NCBI GenBank assembly: GCA_026874595.1
Contig: CM049309.1
Location: 38,207,079 to 38,271,078 of the forward strand
Length of the DNA stretch: 64,000 nt
Reading direction: 5' to 3'
Source: Sipunculus nudus
Lineage: Eukaryota; Annelida; Sipuncula; Golfingiida; Sipunculidae
Shown here: piece after piece, positions 13,701 to 24,254 of the stretch
How the letters are laid out: every line of letters begins with the position of its first letter
Position numbering within the stretch: position 1 is the stretch's first letter
The notes under the pieces: generated by a model
The model's database searches: none
What the model was told of the DNA's origin: nothing
Seen by the model: only the letters and a program-made list of their open reading frames with translations
Translations under genes and position numbers: made by a program

Positions 13701-16540
13701 ATTCACTCATTTCTCTGTAGTGGTTTACATAACTGCCTAAAATGTTGCAGGTTTATACATCCTGGACAGCTTTCTTGATTTTGACAGGTGGCGTCATCTA
13801 CATTCTAGTTTACGCTGCAGACATCCAAGCTCATATCTCGGGAACCGTTTGAACGATTGGGCCAAAATTTTGCATGTGTATAGATCTCACATAGGTCTTT
13901 ATCATACACAAAACTGAAGGGGACACCTGCAACCATTTTCGCACATTTTGCACAGCGTCTGTCTGTTTGTCTCCCGTGGCCTAAATTCACTCATGTCTCT
14001 GTAGCGGTTTGACATAACTGCCTAAAATACCTCACTCTATTTCGCCTTGTCACTCAATCCATGCCTCACTTCACCCGTTCCACTCTGATTTTGGCGGATA
14101 CACGTAGTCCCTTGTCGGCTACCCGTATTCTTTGAGATATATAAATTAATACAGACTTAATCTTGGCCTGTTGGTTAATCTGTTTGATGCTTCAGTTGAA
14201 TGGGTATATACTACCATTCAGATGATAAAATTTCCTTTTGCCAATCTCTTCCCAGTCAGCTGAGCGTCATGACCCATGGGTCACTTGTTATAGAATACAA
14301 TGATGCCCTTTTCTCAGGAGCGATTTTCCTGCTTTTGCCTGAAATTGTGCTTATCAATAGATTTTGGATAACTCCGTGATATATTCAAGACTACTGGCTC
14401 CATCTGCAGTTGGTTATTGCGTGACGTCCATTCACCTATTTGGTTTGGAGACAATTCGCTCATATCTGTGGTGTGGATTGATATATCAACCTGAAGTTTT
14501 GCCATGTTTATCCGTCTTGGATAGCTTTATTGTAGACCAGGCAGGTGACTAAGAAACAATCACTAAGACGAAGAGATGGCAAATGCATGGATAGTCGCCA
14601 CGCGAAAATCATTGTAGGTAGCGCCACTAGTCTCGAAGACTATGAGATGGAGAGATTCAAGATCTGTTAACATGCCAAAACTGAGCTCAATACATTGAGC
14701 CAGTCCTGTGATATAGGCTTTTATCAAAAAGACACTACACAAGAAAGACTGCACGTGGCGAAACAAGTCTTTCTTAGGCACAACTACATAGGTGAGCGAA
14801 TAACTATGCCGGGTTTCGAAAAGATCGGCGGCGGCGGAGCCCGGTAAAAAGAACAGCCCAATTATGGTCTTATATAATAAAGACATGTTAAAATGCAATT
14901 AAATATGCATCAAATGTATAAACAAAATTTTATCTTCTTCCACGCTCCCAAATTTATCTAGGATAAGCCCCCACGAAGCAGCTGGAGCTATATGTACGAC
15001 ACCTGGAGACATGGCTCGATGGATGAAATTTCTGCTCTCCCAGGGAAGACATATTCAGCCAAGACTGGTTGCTCCCTCTCTTTTCCGTTCACTCTGGGTG
15101 CCTAATAACGCTCTTTCTTCCCGTGGCTTTATGAGGCCGAGGTATCCCTTCAGCAAAACATGGACTTCATACGGCCTCGGTTTCCTCATCGGCCATTATA
15201 GAGGTATGCTTCAAGAAACAGGTTTAGCTGCTTAACCTATGTTGAATCGCTTATATGCATAGCACATAATGAGATATTTTCGGATAAGATTTCAAACGGC
15301 GAAACCAGAGAGAAGTCGTTGAAGACACCCCCGATTCCTATATAGTTTGATCGAAGTACCACTTTCCCTGTGAGCAAACTATAAAACAAAAATAAAATAA
15401 GGTTTTGGGGTTAAAACCATCTTTAAAAGTAATCACGACCACATTGTGATTTGTAGAAAAGATACAAATAGGTTTGCTAACAGATACTGTTCAACATGTT
15501 CACATTTCATGTATTTGCCCCATTATACGTAACCATGGTAACCACAGAAGGAGGCAGTCATTCCTCAGAAAAATGGCCAAAATGGCCTACAGTTCATGTG
15601 GCTATGACTATTTTTGACAAAGATAGGACATTTGACAAAAAAAAAACGATAAATTTAAGAGTAACTGATGCGATGTTATGTTTAGCACGTAGTGTAACGT
15701 CAGCCTGACAGGTAATCACATGTCAAATGAGACGTACGGGACAGAGCTATATGCTTACCTAATCAAAGGCACATTAAAAATATAGCTACAAACCCAAGCA
15801 GACATAAAAATTCACAATTTATCAACTCTGGCCTCTTAAATTACAGATAAAAAATTTAGTTAACCAGTTTAATTTGTCATATTTCAGGTTATAATGCGAT
15901 TGGTCATGATGGGGGCATCAGTGGTTTTACAAGTGAAATGCTGCTGTTACCTGAAGTAGGAGCTGGTATACTAATATCTTTAAACACCGCCACCAGAGAA
16001 ACTATTCTCGGTTTGACGGTACTGATATCATCAGCGTTAGATCGTCTGGCTGGGCTTCCTGTCTGGGCTAACGAGACTTCCGTGTGTAGTTTCCTACCTT
16101 ACACAAGACGTACTCCCCCCGAAGAAAGCCACTCTTCACAGGCAACTCATGAAAACAACTCCACACAAACACTAGATGAAGAATCATTTGAAACTTCCAT
16201 ACCTGAAGACGAAGCGGAGCCACAACTAAACCAGTATGTAGGACAATATGGCCACCGTCTGTTTGGAAATGTAACCATTGGATATATTGGATATGACACG
16301 TTCTATCCCTCCCTTAATTTCAGTATGGGCCGCTTGGGAACAGGTACCCTGGATCCAGTTTTGGGGCGTGTTGACTATTTCAATATTATGTTCGATGACA
16401 GAATCAAAGCTATAGTTCCATTCTTTGAAATGAAGACGATAGAGTTTCGGAATTTTCATGATGGAGTGTATCAAGAGTTGATAAATTACGCTTACAGTTC
16501 TGAAGTCCCACCAAAATTCGTCCGTGGAGTTATTTGGTGA
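6785..16540 (+). CDS. Secreted serine beta-lactamase-like protein (gene A), five exons
   Basis: Coding exons are 6785-7116, 8334-8531, 9120-9386, 14962-15203 and 15888-16540; the introns are GT-AG with phases 2, 2, 2 and 1, giving 563 residues. Residues 1-24 are a signal peptide (hydrophobic core IILWL), so the protein is probably secreted. The beta-lactamase/penicillin-binding fold (Pfam PF00144 type) shows all three catalytic elements: S93-I-T-K96 (nucleophile and lysine), Y194-N-N196 (YxN) and H353-D-G355, the HxG that replaces KTG in the LACTB/esterase branch. After an acidic Ser/Thr-rich linker (about 420-460), residues 461-563 (from NQYVGQYGHRLFGNV) form a small C-terminal domain of the type found after such hydrolases. 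The ATG at 6785 is in good context; the TTG 12 nt upstream is not a plausible start. Substrate unknown; peptidase, esterase or amidase are all possible. The protein stops right after GVIW, about 40 residues before its paralogue. Confidence 0.85.
8019..8049. repeat. (TA)n(GT)n microsatellite in gene A intron 1
   Basis: TA repeats pass directly into GT repeats, within the first intron. Confidence 0.9.
8816..8869. repeat. (TA)n microsatellite in gene A intron 2
   Basis: An uninterrupted TA run of about 50 bp. Confidence 0.95.
9472..9672. repeat. Tandem duplication of about 95-101 bp in gene A intron 3
   Basis: The segment from GAACTAGTTTTCAGAAAGG to GGGTCTGATCCAGA occurs twice head to tail, starting at 9472 and 9567. 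The copies are nearly identical apart from the length of the internal T run. It looks like a recent duplication. Confidence 0.9.
10676..10710. repeat. (CT)n microsatellite in gene A intron 3
   Basis: An uninterrupted CT run. Confidence 0.95.
10813..11433 (+). mobile_element. Partial copy of the GCGGATAC-TIR repeat family
   Basis: The block GGGTTCC..CGCCGTCGCGTTC..GGAGAGCTCC..CTTGGACCAATCTTTCCGAAACCC matches the left part of the full element at 12479-14101 (about 12520-12600). It continues into 'catatatctcaggactggttcaatgtattgagc' type sub-repeats with GTGGCGCCA motifs. An inverted relative lies at 14563-14870. The ends are not intact. Confidence 0.6.
11434..14290 (+). mobile_element. Composite tandem-core element, Helentron/HINE-like, with nested insertion
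   Basis: The left end is AGCTCAGCTGACTGAAAGTC followed by a partial complement (CATCTGAGCT), then a GTCCGTCC microsatellite. The core consists of units of about 330-360 bp, each with 'aacagggcacaaatcgtaa', 'ctggacctagaatctt', 'ggtctctgttacccat', 'tttgagctatggg' and 'gcagactggtggcgccacc'. The right end is CAGTCAGCTGAGCG, then the palindrome GACCCATGGGTC and ACTTGTTA. The inverted ends AGCTCAGCTGAC / GTCAGCTGAG define it. The right half of the core is interrupted by the element at 12479-14101. This plan is like that of DINE/HINE and 'pearl' elements; assignment is inference. Confidence 0.65.
12479..14101 (+). mobile_element. Nested element with 13-bp terminal inverted repeats and tandem core
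   Basis: GTATCCGCCAAAA (12479-12491) and TTTTGGCGGATAC (14089-14101) are perfect inverted ends. Directly inside the left end, TATCCGCCAAAAC pairs with GTTTTGCGGATA (12480-12507) as a terminal hairpin. The interior is about four units of roughly 280 bp (start points near 12700, 12985, 13265, 13545 and 13830), each with 'atctcgggaaccgtttga', 'gatagctttcttgattttatgacaggtggcgcca' and 'ctgtctgtttgtctgcc'. No coding frame is continuous through the units; the repeated short open frames are only repeat periodicity. It sits inside the element at 11434-14290, so it inserted later. Confidence 0.75.
14563..14880 (-). mobile_element. Inverted partial copy of the GCGGATAC-TIR family
   Basis: Read on the minus strand this matches the block at 10813-11200: 'accgggctccgccgccgccg', 'tttcgaaacccggcatagttattcgctcacctat' and, further on, 'ctacaatgattttcgcgtggcg'. 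It lies just beyond the right end of the composite element and forms a long inverted pair with 10813-11200 around it. Confidence 0.6.
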
Positions 16541-16743
16541 TGGTTTTACTTTTGAAGATGAGGAGAGCTTCTTCTACAAAAGCTTTCGACGGTTTACCTC
16601 TGTTGATAGCTGCATTAGAAATAGATAGAAATCTCATGTTAGCCTTTTCTACAAAGTGCTAATAGACAGCTGACCACCTTTTATACCATGACTGACTATA
16701 CGTTAACAATTTATATGTAAAGACATCTAGACTTTGTGTAGAA

Positions 16744-16749
16744 AATAAA
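16744..16749 (+). terminator. Poly(A) signal AATAAA of gene A
   Basis: AATAAA lies about 204 nt after the gene A stop codon. A repeat fragment begins about 40 nt further on, so the 3' end of the transcript probably falls near 16765. Confidence 0.6.
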
Positions 16750-16787
16750 ATTCTGCTTGATGTCACGAATTACTTTTTTGCTTTTTT

Positions 16788-17020
16788 AGTTCAGCTGACA
16801 GAAAGTCATCTTAGCTGTAGGGGTTGGCCTGTCTGTACGTCTGTTTATGTTCACAGGTGTTGATAAGTGGTTTTCGAAAACCAGGTCACTGTAATTTGGT
16901 TGCTGGGTAGAAACATGCACTCAAGAACCTTGGACTCTGTTTACTAAACAATCATAGAAAGGTCTGATTTTTCAGAAAAGGTTGGACAGATTGCTTTGAA
17001 ACTTGAAGGTTATTTCGATA
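16788..17020 (+). mobile_element. 5' fragment of the AGCTCAGCTGAC repeat family
   Basis: It starts with TTTTTTAGTTCAGCTGACAG, then AAAGTCATCTTAGCTGTAG and CTGTCTGTACGTCTG, matching the left ends of the elements at 11434 and 53598. The core and right end are missing. It begins just after the poly(A) signal of gene A. Confidence 0.6.
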
Positions 17021-17041
17021 CGCGCGCGCGTTTACGCGCGC
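17021..17041. repeat. Alternating CG tract, hairpin-forming
   Basis: A block of alternating C and G is followed by TTTA and another CG block, so GCGCGT pairs with ACGCGC. More CG-rich words (GCGCGCGTTTTCGCG, CACGCGGAAACGCG) follow up to 17215, suggesting an old inverted-repeat element whose ends I cannot define. Confidence 0.6.
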
Positions 17042-17682
17042 AAAAAAAATCGGGCTGGTGTTAAATCATGCATTCCTTCTCAATGCATGCCAAAACGTGT
17101 GCGTGTGAAATGACCATAGTGCGATGCGCGATTTTCCAGCGCGCGTTTTCGCGTGCGGCATAATCCCACCAGTGTATAACGTGTGGAAATTGTCTATGCA
17201 CGCGGAAACGCGAGCGGAAGAGTCTTCTTGTGGAAGTCATGGACGCGAATGCAGCCTACTTAATTGTTGCTCTGCTTCTCCACTTTCATGATTTTATGTG
17301 TTTGTGCGTGTGTGTGCGGGCTTGTGTGGCTGTTAAAATCTGCCGAATGTGGTAGTCAATAATCTTCTCGTATACGACATGGCCCCGCCCTCCTTCGCAC
17401 ACCAATACCACACTACCGTGGAAGTCCATGCAATAAAAATAATAAATGCTTGCATGAATAGAAATGTAGGCCTATATACTGTTCAGAATAATAGAACTGT
17501 ACATAATTGATACATGCACGACACGACCAAACGCAGGAGGACGGGGAATCCCATCTATTGTAGAAAGACGTAACACGAAGGGTGGATTCCACGTTTCCGC
17601 GCGCATTGGAAAGGGGCCTTTCAGTTTCCGACTAATGTCTTCAGTGTTCACGACAGGTTTTGGTTTCTTCATTTTCCCATTC

Positions 17683-17684
<2 letters not shown>

Positions 17685-17750
<66 letters not shown>
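17685..17750. repeat. (TA)n microsatellite
   Basis: A long uninterrupted TA run. Confidence 0.95.
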
Positions 17751-17753
<3 letters not shown>

Positions 17754-17930
17754 AACCTAGAATCTTATCTTGTAGCTTCCTTTATAGACCGTGCAACCAG
17801 CGTGCAATGCATTGACTTGTCCTTAAAAAATAACTTATAGATACAGTATAGTATCAAAGGACACCTGCAAAAAGTTCACTTTGATATTCTTTGATTATGT
17901 GGCGAAATCCCATTTCTGAGTATCTCTTAT

Positions 17931-17933
<3 letters not shown>

Positions 17934-17975
<42 letters not shown>
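17934..17975. repeat. (TA)n microsatellite
   Basis: An uninterrupted TA run. The apparent Ile-Tyr open frame across it is a product of the repeat. Confidence 0.95.
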
Positions 17976-17978
<3 letters not shown>

Positions 17979-18641
17979 AGGGTCGTCATGATACTAAATT
18001 TATGCATACATTGTTCTTAAACAGTTTCGAAAGACTAATACCGCTACCTAGGTTCTTTATTTTTACACATTTTTTTAATTTAGTTTGCTATACCTGTTGT
18101 TAAATAAATTAAAATGCAAAATGATTGCTCATGTCACCCACCATCATAGACAATTATAGATAAAGTTAAACCCCTAGCTGGGTTCTGAATGATAGACTAC
18201 ATATTTCATTCTCATTATTTTCAGGGAACACATCACACCATCCGACCCATAAAATTCAAACTTTCAGGCATAAAAGGTTCTGCTTATCATAAAATGAGGA
18301 AACCTATAATAAAGTTTACCTGTGACCTATAATTTATGTTTGTGATATGGCTCTAATGATGTAATCACAGTCATAGCCCATTGGCCACTAGTTTATAAAT
18401 CGGTATCCTCCTTGATAAAGGTATCACCTCGGTTTTAAAAATGTTCCACAATGCATCCATATGTAAATATATGAAGAATATAGTAAAAAGGCCTTATGGA
18501 CAGGGTATATTTTAACATGCAGTTGACACCTATTTGTTCTGTTGAATATGGAATAAGTTGTAAGTTAAAAAAATTGTGAAGTTATAACTTTTTTTTCTAA
18601 AAACGTTTAGTGCCGTCACGGATTGAGAAAAAACGCCGAAA

Positions 18642-18859
18642 GCGGATCCAGGGGAGGGGTCCAGGGGGTCCCGAACCCCCCCCCCCCCCCCCCTTTTTTT
18701 TCATCCGCTTCAAGCTTTTTTTTAGGGTTTCAGACAGAATTTTGCGCCTTGGACCTCCCTTTTCCCCCTTCCCGGACCTTATGATCTTTTTTTAGGTTTT
18801 CTTTAAGTCCTTTTTTGGAACACCCCCCCCCCCCCTCCTTTCCCAAATCCTGGATCCGC
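18642..18859. mobile_element. Short inverted-repeat element with C-rich centre
   Basis: GCGGATCCAGG (18642-18652) and CCTGGATCCGC (18849-18859) are perfect inverted ends. Between them is a C-run followed by a T-run and a second C-run. No gene is inside. It looks like a MITE. Confidence 0.65.
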
Positions 18860-19199
18860 CCCTGCTAGCTATACAGCATAACAGCGGCGCTCTTATTGTT
18901 CGACTATGGTAAACAATCCCACGATAGTGCTCGGAAGCCGCTCGGGCCTGTTGGAGTGTCATGGAAGGGAAGACCGCTGAAGGATGTCCGCTGTACCTGA
19001 TTATACAGCTAATTATACGCGGCTACGAACCGTAACGCGAGTTAGTTTTGCGTCAGACGGAACCATTTGGTTCAATTTTATGTGCATGCAAGAGATAAGT
19101 TAGTGACACGCCGTCGGTAGGTTACGCTCTTTACACAGCGCTTTACCTACAGGGCTACTTACTATATCGTAAGGCGCTGTTTGTTATGACCTCGTATCC

Positions 19200-19840
19200 T
19201 GAATTGCAACACCAGAGGGGAGCACTGTATTTTTGTCCAATCAGATGAGACCTTGTGCTGGAAGACAAAGCCAAGCGAGGAATACACGGAGCCAATCATA
19301 TTAATTTCTTTTTGAGTGACAGCTCATCCCCCAGCGTAACCGTCTGAACAGGCCACAGGCTCAGAGAGAATTGCCCCTGACGTGGTTTGCTTAGGGCCTT
19401 GGGCACATAGGATGCTCGGCCGGTGAGCTGTAAGTCAAACGAAACGTAACAACAAAGGCTGCGTGCACACCTCGCTGGCTGGTTTCAGTTCTGCAGACAA
19501 CAGGTACATGGCTACGCTAACACAGTCATAGTGTCATAATCGAATCGGTCGATGATGCGAGAATGCAGAGGGAGCCATTTAAATTCGACCGGAAACTGAT
19601 CAAGAGGCGCTTGAAGCGCGGCAATGGGCGGAGCCAGGATGCCTGTCGACTGTTTGTTTATTGGCATCTGATTGGCTGCTTGTCACATCGTACGCACGTA
19701 TATTTCAGTGGACAACAAACCGCCATCTGGTGTCTAAATATATCATAAACGGTCAAAGCTGGCAGCGTGAAAATCAGTTGCTTCTTTAGAAGCGCAAGAT
19801 TTCCGCTGCCTCGGGAGTGTATCGGTAGGTTGGAGACAGT
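19200..19840. promoter_or_regulatory. CCAAT-rich, CpG-containing promoter-like island
   Basis: Four NF-Y type boxes occur: CCAAT at 19237 and 19292, and ATTGG at 19660 and 19671. A GGGCGG box lies near 19627, and the stretch has more G+C and CpG than its surroundings. A possible plus-strand donor (TATCG|GTAGGT) lies near 19825. I find no coding exon downstream to pair it with before the repeats at 21300. Part of it (about 19500-19560) resembles the small repeat at 45850 and 57105, so some of the composition may come from a repeat. Confidence 0.3.
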
Positions 19841-19849
19841 TTATACAGA

Positions 19850-21299
19850 AGTCCTCCGTCAGTCGTTTCATACATTGTGTCTTTATATTATACTATGGGT
19901 AGTATGAGGCTACATTGGGGCTATTTAGACATGTTTTAATAGTGATTTTAAGGGTCTGTGGTATTAATGTATTTACTAGATATATGCTGTCAAGATACAT
20001 GGTTAAATTTATACTCTACAGCTTCATCTGCTTTATTAATGGGGCCGATAGACCTTCTCTGCTGACGGCGAATCCTTGATTACAAGTTTTGTACAGTTCT
20101 AAAATTTCCCCAAAATATAACGTTTATTGCTACTTGGTAAAATGTATAAATGTATAAAATTAAAAATGACATTTAAATATTACAGAAAGAAGCAACAATA
20201 AATCGACGGACAATTTATAAAAGGTATAACATGAATTTGCAATATGCAGTAATAATGAATACAGGATGCACCAATGATTGTACCCTGGCCTGAACCATTA
20301 CATGAACATTTACACACATAAAAGTACGAGGAGGACTTAACTTTGGAACCACACTTTTGGGGATCGGCAGTTCTACTGCAATGAGAGGGATGATCTGAGA
20401 TGGAGAACATTTCAAGGTGCAGGGTGTATGGTTAATTAGATTAAATCCGATGAGGCTAAATAAAAGATTATTATTAAATCTATTGCCTGTTGTGTGTGGC
20501 CTGGTTTTTCCATGAATATAACCTATATTGCAGCAGTTCAACAAAAGATACTTAGCTTCTGAGACCTGTGGGACATATAGCATGTACTTACTATAGGCCT
20601 AATTAGTTTTCTTTTGGAATCAGAAACGGTTTTTATCTGTACAAGGCTTTTAATGAATGCAGGTTCGTTAAAAGAACAATGTCTTGAACATCTTGTTTGT
20701 ATGGATTCCGTATGATTATGCAGAGCGACCCACATTATCAACTTCGTTATAGAAACTCTGGTTCAGGTTTCTGATTCCTGTTTTACCCATTTTTTCCCCA
20801 TTTGTATTTGAAAGTATTTGGGGTTATAAATATATTATAATACAACATTAGGCCCATTTAGGATTCCAGTCGTTATGTGAATGAATCAACTGTTATATAA
20901 GAAAGTTATTAATTAAATTCATCCACAAAATATTCACCTTCTTCAGAATCTCTATATACATACTTGGATTAATGATTGATGCTCAATTGACAAATCCAGA
21001 AAAGTTTTTTTTTTTAAAATACAAATATATAAATTTATATCAACTATTATTTGCATTTTGAGTTGAAGATGGAGACTGATTCCTTGTGCGTTTTCACGCT
21101 TTTGGAAAAGTTTCGGAAACGAACTGTAGGAAATAAGGTTTCATGGTTTTGGTTCTCATGTAAACCAATGCCTATCAAGATTTGTTCTTTTCACAATTCT
21201 GAAGAGTTCGGTAATATAGCATCCATACAGACTGATGATGTTCAAATTAACCATTTTACACCAAACCTGAAAAACTCAGCATGTTAATGTGGCCTTTTT
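19850..21299. other. AT-rich non-genic stretch
   Basis: No exon with splice sites, repeat ends or conserved motif is evident. Short open frames on both strands have no features that I recognise. Confidence 0.5.
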
Positions 21300-24070
21300 A
21301 GCTCAGTTGAGTGTGTCATCTCTTTGTCCGTCGTCCGTCCGTCCGTCCATTAACAGGGCACAAATCGTAACCGCTGGACCTGGAATCTTCTTACTTTACA
21401 TCCAGAGAGGTCCATGAAAAATCTCCTTGGAAACCTGGAATTAGGTCTCTGTTACCCATATCCTTTAAGCTATGGGGCCCTAAAGTACCCCCTAGAATAG
21501 TCAAAATTTCATACAAAAACTTCAATATCTCATTAACTCCATCACTGATGGTCATGATTTTTGGCATACATATTGATCATGAGATGTTCCATCAGTTCCT
21601 GCAGACTGGTGGCGCCATCTGTATTTTTCGATTTTTTTACGAATTTTTTTCTCTATTTTTGAGACCTTTTAAAATGAGGACATCTGTTAACAGGGCACAA
21701 ATCGTAAAGACTGGACCTAGAATCTTTATTCTTAATATTCTGAGAGACCTATGAAAAGTCTCCATGGAAACCAGAAATTAGGTCTCTGTTACCCAGATCC
21801 TTTGAGCTATGGGGCCCCAAAGTACCCCCCAGAATAGTCAAAAATTTCATACAAAAACTTCAGTATCTCATTAACTACATCACTGATGATCATGATTTTT
21901 GGCATACATATTAATCATGAATTGTTTTATCAGTTTCTGTAGACTGGTGGCGCCACCTGTATTTTTTCGATTTTTTACGATTTTTTTCTCTATTTTTGAG
22001 AACTTAAAAGATGCAGTCATCTATTAACAGGGCACAAATACTAACAACTGGACCTAGAATCTTCTATCTTGACATGCGGGGAGGCCCATGAAAAGTCTCC
22101 TTTCGAACCTGGAATTAGGTCTCTGTTACCCAGATTCTTCAAGCTATAGGGCTCTGAACTACCCCCCAGAATAATGAGAATTTGATTAAAAAACTCAAAT
22201 ATCTGAACAACTAATGCATTGATAACCATGATTCTTTGCATGGATATTGATCATGGAGTGTTTCATCGGTTTCTGCAGACTGGTGGCGCCACCTGTATTT
22301 TTTCTATATTTTACAATTTTCTTTCTCTATTTTTGATACCTGAAAGGATGCGGTCATCTGATAACGGGGCACAAATCATAACGGCTGGACCTAGAATCTT
22401 CTTTCTTGACATGCAGTATCCCCCAGAATAATATAAAATTTGATACAAAAGCTCATGTATCTGAATAACCACTGCATTGATCACCAAGATTCTTTGCATG
22501 AATATTGATCATGGGATGTGCCATCACTTCCTGCAGACTGGTGGCGCCACCTGTATTTTTTCAAATTTTTTTCTTTTTTTTTCAAACCTCAATGAAACTG
22601 TAATCTGTTAACAGGGCAAAAAATCGTAACCACTGGACCTGGAATCTCCTAACTTAATATCCAGGGAGGTACATGCAAAATCTTCTTGAAAAATTGAAAT
22701 TAGGTCTCTGTTACCCATGTCCTTGGAGCTATGGGGCTCCGAAGTACTCCCCCAGAATAATGCAAAATTTGATACAAAAGCTCAAGTATCTGAATAACCA
22801 CTGCATTGATCACCATGCTTCTTTGCATGAATATTGATCATTGGATGTTCCATCATTTCCTGCAGACTGGTGATGCCACCTAAATTTTTTCGAATTTTTA
22901 CAATTTTTTTTCTCTTTTTTCAGACCTCAATGAAACTGTCATCTGTTAACTGGACACAAATCGTAACCACTGAACCTGGAATCTTCAAACTTAATATCCA
23001 GGGAGGTCCATGAAAAATCTCCTCGAAAACTTGAAATTATATCTCTGTTACCCATATCCTTGGAGCTATGGGGCTCCGAAGTACACCCCAGAATAATGCA
23101 AAATTTGATACAAAAGCTCAAGTATCTGAATAACCACTGCATTGATCACCAAGATTCTTTGCATGAATATTGATCAAGGGATGTTCCATCACTTCCTTCA
23201 GACTGGTGGCGCCACCTGTATTTTTTTCAAATTTTTCTCTTTTTTTTCTGACCTAATTGAAACTGTCATCTGTTAACTGGACACAAATCGTAACCACTGG
23301 ACCTGGAATCTTCAAACTTAATATCCAGGGAGGTCCATGAAAAATCTTCTTGAAAACCTGAAATTAGGTCTCTGTTACCTATATCCTTCGAGCTATGGGG
23401 CTCCGAAGTACCCCCCCCCCCCACAATAATGCAAAATTTGATACAAAAGCTCCTGTATCTGAATAACTACTGCATTGATCACCATGATTCTTTGGGATGT
23501 TCCATAACTTCCTGCAGACTGGTGGTGCCATCTATATTTTTTCCAATTTTTACGATTTTTTTTTTTTTTTCAGACCTGCAATGAAACTGTCATCTGTTAA
23601 CAGGGCACAAGTCGTAACCACTGGACCTGGAATCTTCAAACTTAATATCCAGGGAGGTCCATGAAAAATCTCCTTGAAAACCTGAATTAGGTCTCTGTTA
23701 CCCATATCCTAGGAGCTATGGGGCTCCGAAGTATTCCCCAGAATAATGCAAAATTTGATACAAAGCACCAGTATCTGAATAACTAATGCCTTGATAGCCA
23801 TGATTCTCTGGATATATATTGATCATGGAGTGTTTCATCAGTTCCTGCAGACTGGTGGCACTCCCTGTATTTTTTTCAAATTTTTACGCATTATTTTTCT
23901 ATTGATGAGACCTTCAAATGAAGTTGTCATCTGTCCAAAAGCCCACTGAAACCCATTTCTAAGTACTTCTCAGAAAATTCATGATTTGTTTGCACTCTGG
24001 CAGTCATTTTGCTCATTGTTCAACATTCCTTAAATTCAGATGAGCGTCATGGCCCATGGGCCACTTGTTT
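21300..24070 (+). mobile_element. Composite tandem-core element, Helentron/HINE-like, about eight core units
   Basis: The left end is AGCTCAGTTGAG followed by GTCCGTCGTCCGTCCGTCCG. The core is a tandem array of about eight units of roughly 250-340 bp, recognisable by 'aacagggcacaaatcgtaa' near 21352, 21690, 22026, 22364, 22610, 22953, 23278 and 23600. Each unit has 'actggacct', 'ggtctctgttaccca', 'gagctatggggc', 'cagaataat', 'gatcatgg' and 'cctgcagactggtggcgccacctgtatttttt'. The right end is TCAGATGAGCGTCATGGCCCATGGGCCACTTGTTT. It belongs to the same family as 11434-14290, in the same orientation, and fills the space between the convergent genes A and B. Confidence 0.7.
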
Positions 24071-24254
24071 TTCCAAAAAGGGTTACGGAGTAATATTAAA
24101 GCGTAATATACACACTTTATATATATCTAAATATCTGCATATTTTAGATAATGAGATTAAAACAAGTCATCTTATACTATTAATAACAAAAATTTTATCT
24201 GGAAACAGCAAGCTTAATATAAACTTTTTTTTAATTTTGCTTTTCAGTAAAACA

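Noticed and set aside
12423-14000. Series of short open frames with similar peptides
   Set aside because: The peptides are alike only because the DNA is a tandem repeat; frames are broken at each unit and there are no splice sites.
11434-14290. CRISPR-like direct repeats
   Set aside because: Units are hundreds of bases long, contiguous and without unique spacers, in a eukaryotic genome.
17891-18103. Open frame rich in Tyr-Ile repeats
   Set aside because: It is a translation of a (TA)n microsatellite; the same applies to 29107-29310 and to both strands at 43754-43958.
24230-24235. ATTAAA on the minus strand as poly(A) signal of gene B
   Set aside because: It lies only about 20 nt after the stop codon in a T-rich stretch, and the hexamer is common in AT-rich DNA.
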